Positions 46,260-55,871 of a stretch of DNA of 55,871 bases are shown here, piece after piece. Below the pieces are notes generated by a model. That model searched no databases, was not told the origin of the DNA, and saw nothing but the letters and a program-made list of their open reading frames with translations. Source of the DNA: Achromobacter insuavis. GTDB taxonomy: Bacteria; Pseudomonadota; Gammaproteobacteria; Burkholderiales; Burkholderiaceae_B. Each line of letters starts with the position of its first letter. The stretch's first letter is position 1. The translations under genes were made by a program, and so were the position numbers. The stretch covers positions 1 to 55,871 of the forward strand of contig NZ_CADIJR010000045.1 of the NCBI RefSeq assembly GCF_902859645.1, read 5' to 3'.

Positions 46260-47942
46260 CTATTTGCGGCGGCGCGCCGGCAGCGCGATCAACGCGCGCA
46301 TCGCCAGCAGCGAACCGCCCACGACCAGCATGATAAGCGTCGAATAGGCCGCCGCCTGCGAGACGAACCCCGCTTCGTCCAGCCGCAGTACGGAAACCGG
46401 CGCGACGCTGACCGACGGCGTGACCAGGAAGATCACCGCCGACAGCGTCACCATGGAACGCATGAAGAGGAAAAAGAACACGCCCAGCACCGTCGCGGCG
46501 ATCTGCGGCAGCACCGCGTCGCGCAGCACCTGCAAGGTGCCGCCGCCCAGGCAGCTCACCGCTTCCTCCAGCGCCTGCGGCACCGCGCGCATGCCGGTCA
46601 TCATCGTCAGAAAGCCCTGCGTGTGATAGTGGTAGAAGTTGCACAGCGCGATCAGCGCGGCGCTGCCATACAGCGCGTAGAGCGGGTTGGCGGGCGAGTT
46701 GAAGGCGAAGATATACGACAGCCCCAGCACCAGCCCCGGCACGCCCACCGGCAGCACCGACACCAGGTAGACCAGCTTGGCCCAGGCGCGCGGAATGCGG
46801 CAGACGCCGAAGGTCAGGAAGAACAGCAGCAGCACGCCGCCGGCCGCGGCCGCCAGCGACAGGTACAGCGACGTCCACAGCGGCGCATAGCCGCCGCTGA
46901 CGGTGATGTCGTAATGCTTCAGGGTCCACTCCATCCGGTACGGCCACAGCCGCATGAAGCTGGCGAACACGACGGTGCCCACCGTCACCACGATGGTGCT
47001 GGCGCACAGCAGCACGCCCGCCGTGAACGCCAGGTCGCGGCCGCGCGCCGGCTGCGGCGTGACGCGCAGTCCGCTGGGCGAGGCGGCGCCGAACTGGCGT
47101 TGCGACGCCACCCGTTCGATCTGCACCGAGATCAACGAGGGCAGCAGCAGCAGGATGCCGACCACCGAGCCCATGCCGAAATTCATCTGGCCCGACACTT
47201 GGCTGTAGATCTCGGTGGCCAGCACGCGGTAGTTGCCGCCGATCACCGCGGCGTTGCCGAAGTCGGTGATGGTGATGACGAACACCACGAACGCCGCGCT
47301 CAGCAGGCCGAACTTGCAGTTGGGCAGGGTGATGTCGAAGAACTGCCGCAGGCTCGACGCGCCCATCACCTCGGCCGCGTCGTAATAGCGCGCATCGGTG
47401 TTGCGCAGCGCCGCCTGCAGGATCAGCACCGCCTGGGGCAGGGCATAGAACACGTTCGAGATCAGCAGGCCCCAGAAGCCGTAGATATCGAATTCCCACC
47501 CCGTCCAGCGATGCACCAGGCCGTTGCGGCCGAGCAGGAAGATCAGTCCCAACCCCTGCACCAGCGACGGCGCCAGCAGCGGCAGCACCAGCGCCAGCTT
47601 CACCAGCGCCTTGCCGCGCATGCGGCTGCGGTCCAGCCCGAAGGCGATGGCAAAGCCCAGCAACAGGCTGACGGCGGTGGTGGCCGCGCTCATCGTCAGG
47701 CTGTTGGCGGTGGCGGTCAGGATGCCGCGGGTGGCGAATACCTCGGCGTAGTTGCCCAGGCCGATGCCGCCGTCCTTTTCCACCAGGCTGCGCCAGCCGA
47801 CCGTGGCCAGCGGATACAGGAAGAACAGCGCCAGTCCCGCCATCGGAATGCCGACGCAGGTCCATAGCAGCAGGCGATCCAGGGAGGCCGGCGAGCGGTT
47901 GGCGCGAGACGACGTGGCGGCGCCGATACGAACCGTGTTCAT
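46260..47942 (-). CDS. ABC transporter permease, fused two-module type (2-aminoethylphosphonate-like)
   Basis: A 560-residue inner-membrane permease with two permease halves in one chain, as in iron(III) and putative 2-aminoethylphosphonate transporters. Each half has an EAA-like loop: YDAAEVMGASSLRQFFDITLP and EEAVSCLGGGTLQVLRDAVLP. About 12 membrane segments are seen. It lies between the ATPase and regulator genes. The phosphonate-type assignment comes mainly from the accompanying binding protein. Confidence 0.85.
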   Translation of the reverse strand: MNTVRIGAATSSRANRSPASLDRLLLWTCVGIPMAGLALFFLYPLATVGWRSLVEKDGGIGLGNYAEVFATRGILTATANSLTMSAATTAVSLLLGFAIAFGLDRSRMRGKALVKLALVLPLLAPSLVQGLGLIFLLGRNGLVHRWTGWEFDIYGFWGLLISNVFYALPQAVLILQAALRNTDARYYDAAEVMGASSLRQFFDITLPNCKFGLLSAAFVVFVITITDFGNAAVIGGNYRVLATEIYSQVSGQMNFGMGSVVGILLLLPSLISVQIERVASQRQFGAASPSGLRVTPQPARGRDLAFTAGVLLCASTIVVTVGTVVFASFMRLWPYRMEWTLKHYDITVSGGYAPLWTSLYLSLAAAAGGVLLLFFLTFGVCRIPRAWAKLVYLVSVLPVGVPGLVLGLSYIFAFNSPANPLYALYGSAALIALCNFYHYHTQGFLTMMTGMRAVPQALEEAVSCLGGGTLQVLRDAVLPQIAATVLGVFFFLFMRSMVTLSAVIFLVTPSVSVAPVSVLRLDEAGFVSQAAAYSTLIMLVVGGSLLAMRALIALPARRRK

Positions 47943-47979
47943 GCCTTGGCCTCCGCGCGTGCCGGCGTGGCGGACGCAG

Positions 47980-48987
47980 TCATACGCGGACCCAGGCGCA
48001 CTGTTCCGGCGCCATGTCCAGGCGCACCGGCGCGCCCTGCGACAAGCCCGCCGCGCCCTGCTGCTCGACCAGCAGCTCGCGGCCCTGCCACGCCACCCGC
48101 ACGCGTGTCAGGTTGCCCATGAAGGTCATCTCGCGCACCCGCCCCGGCCCGCGCGCATCGGCGGCGATGCGCAGGCTTTCCGGCCGCAGGCAGGCCTCGA
48201 AACGCTCGCTGGCGCCATCGGGCCGGGTCGCCAGCAGTGCCGGCATGGCCTCGCGCACCCAGTCGGTCGGCAGCAGGTTGCTCAGGCCGACGAAGTTGGC
48301 GACGAAGCGCGTGCGCGGCCGCAGATACAAGTCGGACGGCGAACCCACCTGCTCGACGCGGCCGTCGTTCATGCACACGATCTTGTCGGCCAGCGTCAGC
48401 GCCTCCTCCTGGTCGTGCGTCACCATGATGGTCGGGATCTGCAGGCGGCGCTGCACCTCGTGGATCTCGGCGCGCATGTCGGTGCGCACGCGCGCGTCCA
48501 GCGCCGACAGCGGTTCGTCCAGCAGGATCAGCGCCGGGTCCACCGCCAGCGCCCGCGCCAATGCCACGCGCTGTTGCTGGCCGCCGGACAGCTGGTGGGG
48601 ATAACGCTGTGCATAATCCGGCAGCTTGATCAGCGCCAGCAATTCACGCACCCGCGCCTCGATGCGCTCGCGGCTCTCGCCGCGGATGCGCAGGCCGTAG
48701 CCGACGTTTTCGGCCACGGTCATGTTGGGAAACAGCGAATACGACTGGAACACGATGCCGAAGCCGCGCTTGCGCGCAGGCAGCGCCGACAGGTCGCGTC
48801 CGCCCAGCGTGATGGTGCCGCTGTCGAATGGCAGCAGGCCGGCGACGATGCGCAGCAGGGTGGTCTTGCCGCAGCCGCTGGGTCCCAGCAGGCAGACGAA
48901 TTCGTGCTCGCCGACGGACAGGTCGATGCCTTCCAGCGCCACCGCGCCGTCGAAGGTCTTGCGGATCCCGCGCAATTCCAGGTACAT
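47980..48987 (-). CDS. ABC transporter ATPase (2-aminoethylphosphonate-like)
   Basis: The energising subunit of the adjoining permease. The 335-residue protein has Walker A GPSGCGKTTLLR, Q-loop VFQSYSLFPNMTV, signature LSGGQQQRVALARAL, Walker B LILLDEPLSALDA and switch VTHDQEEALTLAD, plus a C-terminal TOBE domain. ATG 48987 is preferred over GTG 48993 because GGAG lies 5 nt before the ATG. Gene order binding protein-ATPase-permease matches PhnS/PhnT-type operons. Confidence 0.88.
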   Translation of the reverse strand: MYLELRGIRKTFDGAVALEGIDLSVGEHEFVCLLGPSGCGKTTLLRIVAGLLPFDSGTITLGGRDLSALPARKRGFGIVFQSYSLFPNMTVAENVGYGLRIRGESRERIEARVRELLALIKLPDYAQRYPHQLSGGQQQRVALARALAVDPALILLDEPLSALDARVRTDMRAEIHEVQRRLQIPTIMVTHDQEEALTLADKIVCMNDGRVEQVGSPSDLYLRPRTRFVANFVGLSNLLPTDWVREAMPALLATRPDGASERFEACLRPESLRIAADARGPGRVREMTFMGNLTRVRVAWQGRELLVEQQGAAGLSQGAPVRLDMAPEQCAWVRV

Positions 48988-49038
48988 GGCCACTCCAGGC
49001 GGTGGCGTGGCGGCCGGCGGCGCCGGCCGCGCGCGCCG

Positions 49039-50049
49039 TCAGCGTTTGATGGTGTCCTGCCAGGTCTTGATGGTGGCGTCGCGTTCCGCCGCCGATTTCT
49101 GGAAGTCCACGGGGTACAGCACGGCGGTCAGGTCCTTGGGCAGCCCGGCGGCCTCGGCCGCCTTGTTGGGGGCGGCGCCTGGAATCGTCACCAGTTCCTT
49201 GTACTTGCTGTACAGCCCGCCGGCCTGCGCCGACAGCGTCCAGTCGAGGAAGCGCTTGGCGTCCGCGGGATTCTTGGCGGTCTTCATCAGGCCCGAGGCT
49301 TCCAGCTCGTAGCCCACCCATTTCGACGGGATCACCATCTTCACCGGAAAGCCTTCCTCGATCGATTGCATCGCCGGGAACGCGAACGACACGCCAATCG
49401 CATACTCGCCGGCGCGCGCCATCTTGCAGGGGCGGGAACCCGACGGCGTGTACTGCGCCACGTTCTTGTCCAGGTCCTTGAGCAGCGCCCAGCCCTTCTC
49501 GGCGCCCAGGCCCTGCAACAGCGCGACGATCTGCAGATAACCGGTGCCGGATGCGGCCGGGCTGGGGATGACGATCTCGCCCTTGTAGACCGGCTTGGTC
49601 AGGTCTTCCCACGAGGTCGGCATCGGCAGGTTCTTGGACTTGAGCCGGTCGGTGTTGACACAGAACGCGGCCACGTAGCCGGTGGCGGCGAACCACTTGT
49701 TGTCGGCGGCCTTGTATTGCGCCGGCAGTGCGTCGATGCCCTTGGCCGCATACGGCTCCAGCAGCTTCTGCAGGCGCGGGTCCAGCATGTTGCTGACGGC
49801 GAAGCCCCAGATCACGTCCTGCTGCGGATTGCCGGCCTCGGCGATCAGGCGCGCGCCCAGGTCGCCGGTGGACAGGCGCAGCACGTTCACCTTCACGTCC
49901 GGCAGGGCGGCGTTGGCGGCCTTCAGGTAGGCCGCGATCTCGTCTTCCTCCAGCGCCGTGTAGACGGTGATGGCGCCGGCGTGGACAGCCTGGGCAAAAC
50001 CTAGGGAAATTACTGCAACCACAAGACCAAGCTTCTTCTTACATTGCAT
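49039..50049 (-). CDS. Periplasmic binding protein, putative 2-aminoethylphosphonate type
   Basis: The receptor for the ABC importer. The 336-residue precursor from ATG 50049 (GGAG upstream) has signal peptide KKLGLVVAVISLGFAQAVHA. The mature start AITVYTALEEDEIAAYLKA, followed by LRLSTGDLGARLIAEAGNPQ and DVIWGFA, resembles the putative 2-aminoethylphosphonate-binding group. Iron(III)-binding FbpA-type proteins are more distant relatives. No phosphonatase, PhnW or C-P lyase gene is adjacent, so a related phosphorylated amine such as phosphoethanolamine is equally possible. Confidence 0.82.
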   Translation of the reverse strand: MQCKKKLGLVVAVISLGFAQAVHAGAITVYTALEEDEIAAYLKAANAALPDVKVNVLRLSTGDLGARLIAEAGNPQQDVIWGFAVSNMLDPRLQKLLEPYAAKGIDALPAQYKAADNKWFAATGYVAAFCVNTDRLKSKNLPMPTSWEDLTKPVYKGEIVIPSPAASGTGYLQIVALLQGLGAEKGWALLKDLDKNVAQYTPSGSRPCKMARAGEYAIGVSFAFPAMQSIEEGFPVKMVIPSKWVGYELEASGLMKTAKNPADAKRFLDWTLSAQAGGLYSKYKELVTIPGAAPNKAAEAAGLPKDLTAVLYPVDFQKSAAERDATIKTWQDTIKR

Positions 50050-50120
50050 GATGGGACTCCGGAAAGGAATACACGGCAACGGCGATGAGCTGCTTTTCTG
50101 CGGACGGCGGGGCGGTAAGG

Positions 50121-50155
50121 TTGCGCGAGGAAACGTTGCGTTTCCCGGGTTGCGT
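50121..50155. promoter_or_regulatory. Repeats in the divergent control region of the phosphoamine-type locus
   Basis: GGAAAC (50129-50134) and GTTTCC (50140-50145) form an inverted repeat around GTTGC. TTGCG occurs three times at 50121, 50136 and 50150, 14-15 bp apart. The gap 50050-50252 separates the binding-protein gene from the phosphatase gene, so this is a plausible DeoR operator. An AT-rich patch at 50156-50178 may contain a promoter. Confidence 0.4.
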
Positions 50156-50252
50156 TTTTAGGTATATTTGCAAATTTGTGGCAACGTGTCTAGACTGGAA
50201 AAACCCGAATCGCATGGGTATTTCCGCGCCGCGCCACGCCTCGGAGCTCGTC

Positions 50253-51059
50253 ATGCAAACTTCGCCGCCGCTTAATGCGCAGCAATTGGCCGCGTTTTCC
50301 TCGTTCGCCCAGACGCTGGCGGACCAGGTCCGGCCCTTGTCGCGCCAGTGGTTCCGCCACCCCCTGACGGTGGAGACCAAAGCGGATGAAAGTCCCGTCA
50401 CCCGTGCCGACCGCGAGGTCGAGGAAGCGCTGCGCGCGGCCATCGCCCGCGAGTATCCGGATCACGGCATCTTCGGCGAGGAATACGGCGCCAGCCATGC
50501 GGAGGCCGAGTGGGTGTGGTCGCTCGATCCCATCGACGGCACCCGCGCCTTCATCTCCGGCAATCCCCTGTGGGGCACGCTGCTGGGCCTGCTGCACCGC
50601 GGCCGCCCGGTGCTGGGCCTGATCGACATTCCCATGATGGCCGAACGCTGGCTGGGCGTTGTCGGTTCGCCCGCGCGCCTGAATGGCGAACCCTGCCGCG
50701 CGCGCCAGTGCACCGGACTGGACCAGGCGATTCTCTACGCCACCTCGCCCGACATCTTCCAAGGCGCCGACCTGGACGCGTTCGAGGCGCTGGCGCGCTC
50801 GGTGCGCATGCGCCGCTATGGCGGCGATTGCTACAGCTATGGCCTGCTGGCCAGCGGCCATGTCGACCTGGTGGTCGAGGCCGGCCTGCAGCCGTATGAC
50901 TATCTGGCGCTGATGCCCGTGATCGAAGGCGCGGGCGGCGTTATTACCGATTGGTCGGGGCAGCCGTTAGGCCTCGCGTCGCAGGGCCGCGTGATCGCGG
51001 CCGCCACGCCGCAGCTGCATCGCGAGGCGATGCGGATGCTGGGGGCGGCCGTGACCTGA
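50253..51059 (+). CDS. Inositol-monophosphatase-family phosphatase (HisN-like)
   Basis: A Mg2+-dependent phosphomonoesterase; relatives cleave inositol phosphate, PAP or histidinol phosphate. ATG 50253 follows GGAG by 5 nt; the frame is open to 50085. The 268-residue protein has KADESPVTRADREVE, GEEYG (75-79), metal motif LDPIDGTRAF (D92, D95) and D216 in LQPYDYLALMPVIEGAGG. Similarity to histidinol-phosphatase-type members suggests an amino-alcohol phosphate as substrate. It opens the plus-strand operon divergent from the phosphonate-type importer. Confidence 0.85.
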   Translation: MQTSPPLNAQQLAAFSSFAQTLADQVRPLSRQWFRHPLTVETKADESPVTRADREVEEALRAAIAREYPDHGIFGEEYGASHAEAEWVWSLDPIDGTRAFISGNPLWGTLLGLLHRGRPVLGLIDIPMMAERWLGVVGSPARLNGEPCRARQCTGLDQAILYATSPDIFQGADLDAFEALARSVRMRRYGGDCYSYGLLASGHVDLVVEAGLQPYDYLALMPVIEGAGGVITDWSGQPLGLASQGRVIAAATPQLHREAMRMLGAAVT

Positions 51060-51123
51060 AACACCGCGCCCCGCGACCCCGCACGTCAACGCAACGCTTC
51101 AGCCACGACAAGGTGAACGAGCC

Positions 51124-52509
<1,386 letters not shown>

Positions 52510-52552
52510 ACACCGCCGCTTCACTCATCCACCACGCAAGCACAGGGTCGCC

Positions 52553-53944
52553 ATGACGCAGGAACTCATCACCATCAGTCCCATCGACGGCCGCGAAGTC
52601 GTGCGCCGCCCCTACGCCAGCGAGGCGCAGGTCGCGCAGGCGCTGGCCGACGCGCAGGTCGCGCAGGGCGCGTGGCACGCGCTCGGCATCGAGCAGCGTG
52701 GCCGCATCCTGTCCGAGGCCGTGACGCGCTTTGTCGCGGGCAAGGCCGAGATCGCGCGCGCCATCACGATCCAGATGGGCCGTCCCCTGCGCTACACGCC
52801 GGGTGAAGTCGATGGCTTCGAAGCGCGCGCGCGCCACATGATCGGCATCGCCGCCGAAGCGCTGGCGCCGGTCCACGTGCCGGAGATCGCGGGCTTCACG
52901 CGCTTCATCAGCCGCGAGCCGATCGGCGTGGCGCTCACCATCGCGCCGTGGAACTATCCGCTGCTGACGGCGGTGAACAGCATCGTGCCGGCGCTGATGG
53001 CCGGCAACACCGTCATCCTCAAGCACTCCGACCAGACGCCGCTGTGCGCCGAGCTCATCGGCCGCGCCTTCAGCGAGGCCGGCGTGCCGCATGGCGTGTT
53101 CCAGTACCTGCATGCGAACCATGACATCGCGCAGCGGCTGATCCGCGCGCCTGAAATCGGCTACGTGTCCTTCACCGGGTCGGTGCGCGGCGGCCAGAGC
53201 GTGGAGCAGGCCGCGGCCGGCCGCTTCATCGGCGTGGGCCTGGAGCTGGGCGGCAACGATCCCGCCTATGTGCGCGCCGACGCCAACCTGGCGCACGTGG
53301 TCGATACGCTGGTCGACGGCGCCTTCTTCAACTCCGGCCAATCGTGCTGCGGCATCCAGCGCATCTACGTGGCGCGCGCACGCTACCAGGACTTCATCGA
53401 TCGCGCCGCGGCGCTGACCCGCGAGTACGTGCTGGGCGATCCGTTGCGGCAAGACACCACGCTGGGTCCGGTGGTGCGCACGCGCGCCGCCGACGAGGTG
53501 CGCGAGGTCATCGCCGAGGCGGAATCGCGCGGCGCCCGCAACCTGGTCGATGCCGCGCGTTTCGACGCCGCGCGCGCCGGCACGCCGTACGTGGCGCCCG
53601 CGCTGCTGACGCAGGTCGACCACCGCATGCGCGTGATGAATGATGAATGCTTCGGCCCCGTGGTTGGCGTGATGCCCGTCGACAGCGATGAAGAGGCCGT
53701 GGCCCTGATGAACGACAGCCCCTATGGCCTGACCGCCGCCGTCTTCACGCAGGACGAAGACGCCGCCCTGCATCTCGGCCGCCAGTTGCGCACCGGCACC
53801 GTCTTCATGAACCGCTGCGACTACCTCGATCCCGCGCTGGCGTGGACCGGCGTCAAGCAAACCGGCCGCGGCGTTTCGTTGTCGCGCGTCGGCTACGAAC
53901 AGCTCACCCAAGCCAAATCCTTCCATCTGCGCCGCACCGCCTGA
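52553..53944 (+). CDS. NAD(P)+-dependent aldehyde dehydrogenase
   Basis: It oxidises an aldehyde to the acid. The 463-residue protein has oxyanion Asn N134 in IAPWNYPLL, the cofactor motif FTGSVRGG, general base E231 in LELGGNDP and nucleophile C265 in NSGQSCCGIQR. It starts 43 bp after the ligase gene. By context the substrate could be a gamma-glutamylated amino-aldehyde, analogous to PuuC, but a free aldehyde is also possible. Confidence 0.9.
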   Translation: MTQELITISPIDGREVVRRPYASEAQVAQALADAQVAQGAWHALGIEQRGRILSEAVTRFVAGKAEIARAITIQMGRPLRYTPGEVDGFEARARHMIGIAAEALAPVHVPEIAGFTRFISREPIGVALTIAPWNYPLLTAVNSIVPALMAGNTVILKHSDQTPLCAELIGRAFSEAGVPHGVFQYLHANHDIAQRLIRAPEIGYVSFTGSVRGGQSVEQAAAGRFIGVGLELGGNDPAYVRADANLAHVVDTLVDGAFFNSGQSCCGIQRIYVARARYQDFIDRAAALTREYVLGDPLRQDTTLGPVVRTRAADEVREVIAEAESRGARNLVDAARFDAARAGTPYVAPALLTQVDHRMRVMNDECFGPVVGVMPVDSDEEAVALMNDSPYGLTAAVFTQDEDAALHLGRQLRTGTVFMNRCDYLDPALAWTGVKQTGRGVSLSRVGYEQLTQAKSFHLRRTA

Positions 53945-53964
53945 GCGCGCGACCAGGAGCCGAC

Positions 53965-55128
53965 ATGACTGTCCCCAGCGTCAACTGGAACTATCCCACC
54001 GCCATCAAGGCGGGCCCCGGCCGCATCAAGGAATTGCCCGACTGGTGCCGCGAACTCGGCATGGCGCGGCCCTTGCTGGTCACCGATCCCGGCCTGGCCG
54101 CGCTGCCCATGATCGCCGACGCGGTGCGCGGCTGCCGCCAGGCCGGGCTCGAATGCGGCCTGTTCCACGAAGTGAAGGGCAACCCCACCGGTCGGAACGT
54201 GGACGATGGCGTGGCGCGTTATCGCGAAGGCCGCCACGATGGCGTCATCGCGTTCGGCGGCGGCTCGGCGCTGGACGCGGCCAAGGCCATCGCGCTGATG
54301 GCCGGGCAGAAGCGTCCGCTGTGGGATTTCGAGGACGTGGGCGACAACTACCTGCGCGTGAACGTCGCCGGCATGGCGCCGGTGGTGGCGGTGCCGACCA
54401 CCGCGGGCACGGGCTCGGAAGTGGGACGCGCCTCCGTCATCACCGACGAGGCGGCGCAGGTCAAGCGCATCATCTTCCACGCGCGCATGCTGCCCGCCAT
54501 CGTGATTCTCGACCCCGAACTCACCGTCGGCCTGCCGCCGCGCATCACCGCGGCCACGGGCATGGATGCGCTGTCGCACAACCTCGAAGCCTACTGTTCG
54601 CCGTTCTTCCATCCGATGGCCGCCGGCATCGCGCTCGAAGGCATGCGCATCGTCAAGGAATACCTGCCGCAGGCGGTGGCCGATGGCGCGGACCTGCAGG
54701 CTCGCCAGCAGATGCTGGTGGCCTCCAGCATGGGCGCCACCGCGTTCCAGCGCGGGCTGGGCGCGATGCACGCGCTGGCGCATCCGCTGGGGGCGCTGTA
54801 CGACGCGCACCACGGCATGCTCAACGCCATCCTCATGCCCTATGTGCTCAAGGCCAACCAGCACGCGGTCGCGCCGCGGCTGCAGGCGCTGGCGCGCTAC
54901 CTGGCCTTGCCTGACGACAGCCCCGGCGCCGTGCTCGACTGGGTGCTGGCGCTGCGCGAGACCGTCGGCATCCCGCACACCCTGGCCGACATCGGTATCG
55001 ATGACGCCGAGGCCGAGCGGGTAGGGCGCATGGCGAGCGAGGATCCGTCGGGCGGCACCAACCCCGTCGCCTACACGCCGGACCAGTACGCTGAACTTTT
55101 TCGTGCAGCCGTTCGCGGAATCTTGTAA
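53965..55128 (+). CDS. Iron-containing (group III) alcohol dehydrogenase
   Basis: An NAD-linked alcohol dehydrogenase using a divalent metal. The 387-residue protein has the NAD-binding GGGSALDAAKAIALM, the PTTAGTGSEVGRASVI segment, TGMDALSHNLEAY, and the metal-binding run GAMHALAHPLGALYDAHHG. ATG 53965 follows AGGAG. It comes 20 bp after the aldehyde dehydrogenase gene, so the two can oxidise an alcohol to a carboxylate in sequence. No terminator is seen before the tRNA promoter. Confidence 0.92.
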   Translation: MTVPSVNWNYPTAIKAGPGRIKELPDWCRELGMARPLLVTDPGLAALPMIADAVRGCRQAGLECGLFHEVKGNPTGRNVDDGVARYREGRHDGVIAFGGGSALDAAKAIALMAGQKRPLWDFEDVGDNYLRVNVAGMAPVVAVPTTAGTGSEVGRASVITDEAAQVKRIIFHARMLPAIVILDPELTVGLPPRITAATGMDALSHNLEAYCSPFFHPMAAGIALEGMRIVKEYLPQAVADGADLQARQQMLVASSMGATAFQRGLGAMHALAHPLGALYDAHHGMLNAILMPYVLKANQHAVAPRLQALARYLALPDDSPGAVLDWVLALRETVGIPHTLADIGIDDAEAERVGRMASEDPSGGTNPVAYTPDQYAELFRAAVRGIL

Positions 55129-55197
55129 GCTTCGCCCCCTCTGCGCGGAAACGCGGCAGGAAGAGCAAAAGATTTGAATATTTTTCGTCCCAGGCGT

Positions 55198-55226
55198 TTG
55201 ACAGCGGATTTGAAAGTGTTCATAAT
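55198..55226 (+). promoter_or_regulatory. Strong promoter for the tRNA-tuf operon
   Basis: TTGACA at 55198-55203 and CATAAT at 55221-55226 are separated by 17 bp. The tRNA-Tyr gene starts 15 bp later. Confidence 0.85.
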
Positions 55227-55241
55227 CTCAAGTTCTCCGCT

Positions 55242-55328
55242 GGAGGGGTGCCCGAGTGGTTAAAGGGGGCAGACTGTAAATCTGTTGGCCTTGCGCCTAC
55301 GTTGGTTCGAATCCAACCTCCTCCACCA
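55242..55328 (+). tRNA. tRNA-Tyr (GTA)
   Basis: An 87-nt class II tRNA with 7-bp acceptor stem (GGAGGGG/CTCCTCC), anticodon GTA in CAGACTGTAAATCTG, a long variable arm, T-stem GTTGG/CCAAC and encoded CCA. It is the first gene of the Tyr-Gly-Thr-tuf transcript. Confidence 0.97.
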
Positions 55329-55342
55329 GAGACCCAAACCTG

Positions 55343-55370
55343 AATCCAGGCGATGTTTGCCTGGATTTTA
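55343..55370 (+). terminator. Terminator-like hairpin between tRNA-Tyr and tRNA-Gly
   Basis: AATCCAGGC and GCCTGGATT form a 9-bp stem with a 7-nt loop, followed by TTTAAAA. It could reduce read-through or act as a processing site. The rest of the 149-bp spacer has a second GC-rich hairpin (GCCTTCGCAACGAAGGC, about 55403) and no obvious promoter. Confidence 0.45.
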
Positions 55371-55477
55371 AAATGTAGGCCTAGGGAACTGGGCGGCCTT
55401 CGCAACGAAGGCGGTAAGTTCTCCGGGCCTTGATTTTGAAAGTCTGGGAAAAGTAGTGAGGTGGTGAAAGGACAGCC

Positions 55478-55551
55478 GCGGGTGTAGCTCAATGGTAGAG
55501 CAGAAGCCTTCCAAGCTTACGACGAGGGTTCGATTCCCTTCACCCGCTCCA
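55478..55551 (+). tRNA. tRNA-Gly (TCC)
   Basis: A 74-nt tRNA starting GCGGGTG and ending CACCCGCTCCA, anticodon TCC in GCCTTCCAAGC, with TTCGATT T-loop and encoded CCA. Confidence 0.96.
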
Positions 55552-55563
55552 AGCAGTACACAT

Positions 55564-55638
<75 letters not shown>

Positions 55639-55706
55639 CAAATTCCAAAGTCTTATCTTCAGTCAGCAGCTTCAGTCAAAAGCGCAATCCAGGTCAGGAG
55701 TCAGCC

Positions 55707-55871
55707 ATGGCAAAAGGCAAGTTTGAACGTACCAAGCCGCACGTGAACGTGGGTACGATTGGTCACGTTGACCACGGCAAAACGACGTTGACGGCGGCGA
55801 TCACGACCGTTCTGTCGAGCAAGTTCGGCGGCGAAGCCAAGGGCTACGACCAGATCGACGCGGCTCCTGAA
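55707..55871 (+). CDS. tuf: Elongation factor Tu, N-terminal part
   Basis: EF-Tu carries aminoacyl-tRNA to the ribosome. The first 55 codons are present and the gene runs past the right edge. It begins [19 protein letters not shown] with the P-loop GHVDHGKT (residues 19-26). AGGAG lies 8 nt before the ATG. It is the downstream member of the tRNA-tuf operon typical of betaproteobacteria. Confidence 0.97.
   Translation, partial: MAKGKFERTKPHVNVGTIGHVDHGKTTLTAAITTVLSSKFGGEAKGYDQIDAAPE

Overview
The window is oriC-proximal chromosome of a high-GC betaproteobacterium of the family Alcaligenaceae. Achromobacter or Bordetella is most likely, judging from the proteins and gene order. It opens inside dnaA (minus strand) with divergent rpmH-rnpA-yidD-yidC. 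It carries mnmE, then mnmG-rsmG-parA-(GNAT)-parB, and ends with tRNA-Tyr, tRNA-Gly, tRNA-Thr and the start of tuf. No IS element, phage gene or CRISPR array was seen.

Layout. 1-3.4 kb: replication, ribosome and membrane-insertion genes. 3.4-19 kb: a catalase with an OxyR-like site, a cysteine-synthase-family enzyme, an ECF sigma/FecR/TonB-receptor surface-signalling unit behind a Fur-box-like site, a TauD-type dioxygenase with a tiny membrane protein, and an M20 amidohydrolase with a full dipeptide ABC importer. 19-31 kb: mnmE, an acetyltransferase, a ClC channel, a two-component system with a complete TctCBA importer, a methionine-type aminotransferase, an AbrB-family membrane protein and a cold-shock protein.

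31.1-33.66 kb: a 2.5 kb stretch without credible genes that looks like the replication/segregation centre. Five perfect and several near-perfect DnaA boxes lie in its left half. Nine ParB-binding parS palindromes lie in its right half, with a telomere-like G-quadruplex motif between two of them. mnmG-rsmG-parA-GNAT-parB-asparaginase follow as a tightly packed operon, so the partition proteins are made next to their binding sites.

39.9-45.5 kb: a LysR regulator divergent from a sulfur-flavoured cluster (cysteine-dioxygenase-like cupin, Cys/Met-lyase-family PLP enzyme, four-rhodanese-domain protein, Bug/TctC binding protein). 45.5-55.1 kb: two divergent units. One encodes a 2-aminoethylphosphonate-type ABC importer and a DeoR regulator. 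The other encodes an inositol-monophosphatase-family phosphatase, a glutamine-synthetase-like ligase, an aldehyde dehydrogenase and an iron-type alcohol dehydrogenase. Read together, these suggest import of a phosphorylated amino-alcohol (phosphoethanolamine is my first guess), dephosphorylation, gamma-glutamylation and two-step oxidation. This is the best candidate for an undescribed pathway here.

TTATCCACA-type DnaA boxes are scattered through the whole window, including inside unrelated genes. An 11-bp-phased CCACAG array sits in the convergent gap at 5.22-5.34 kb.
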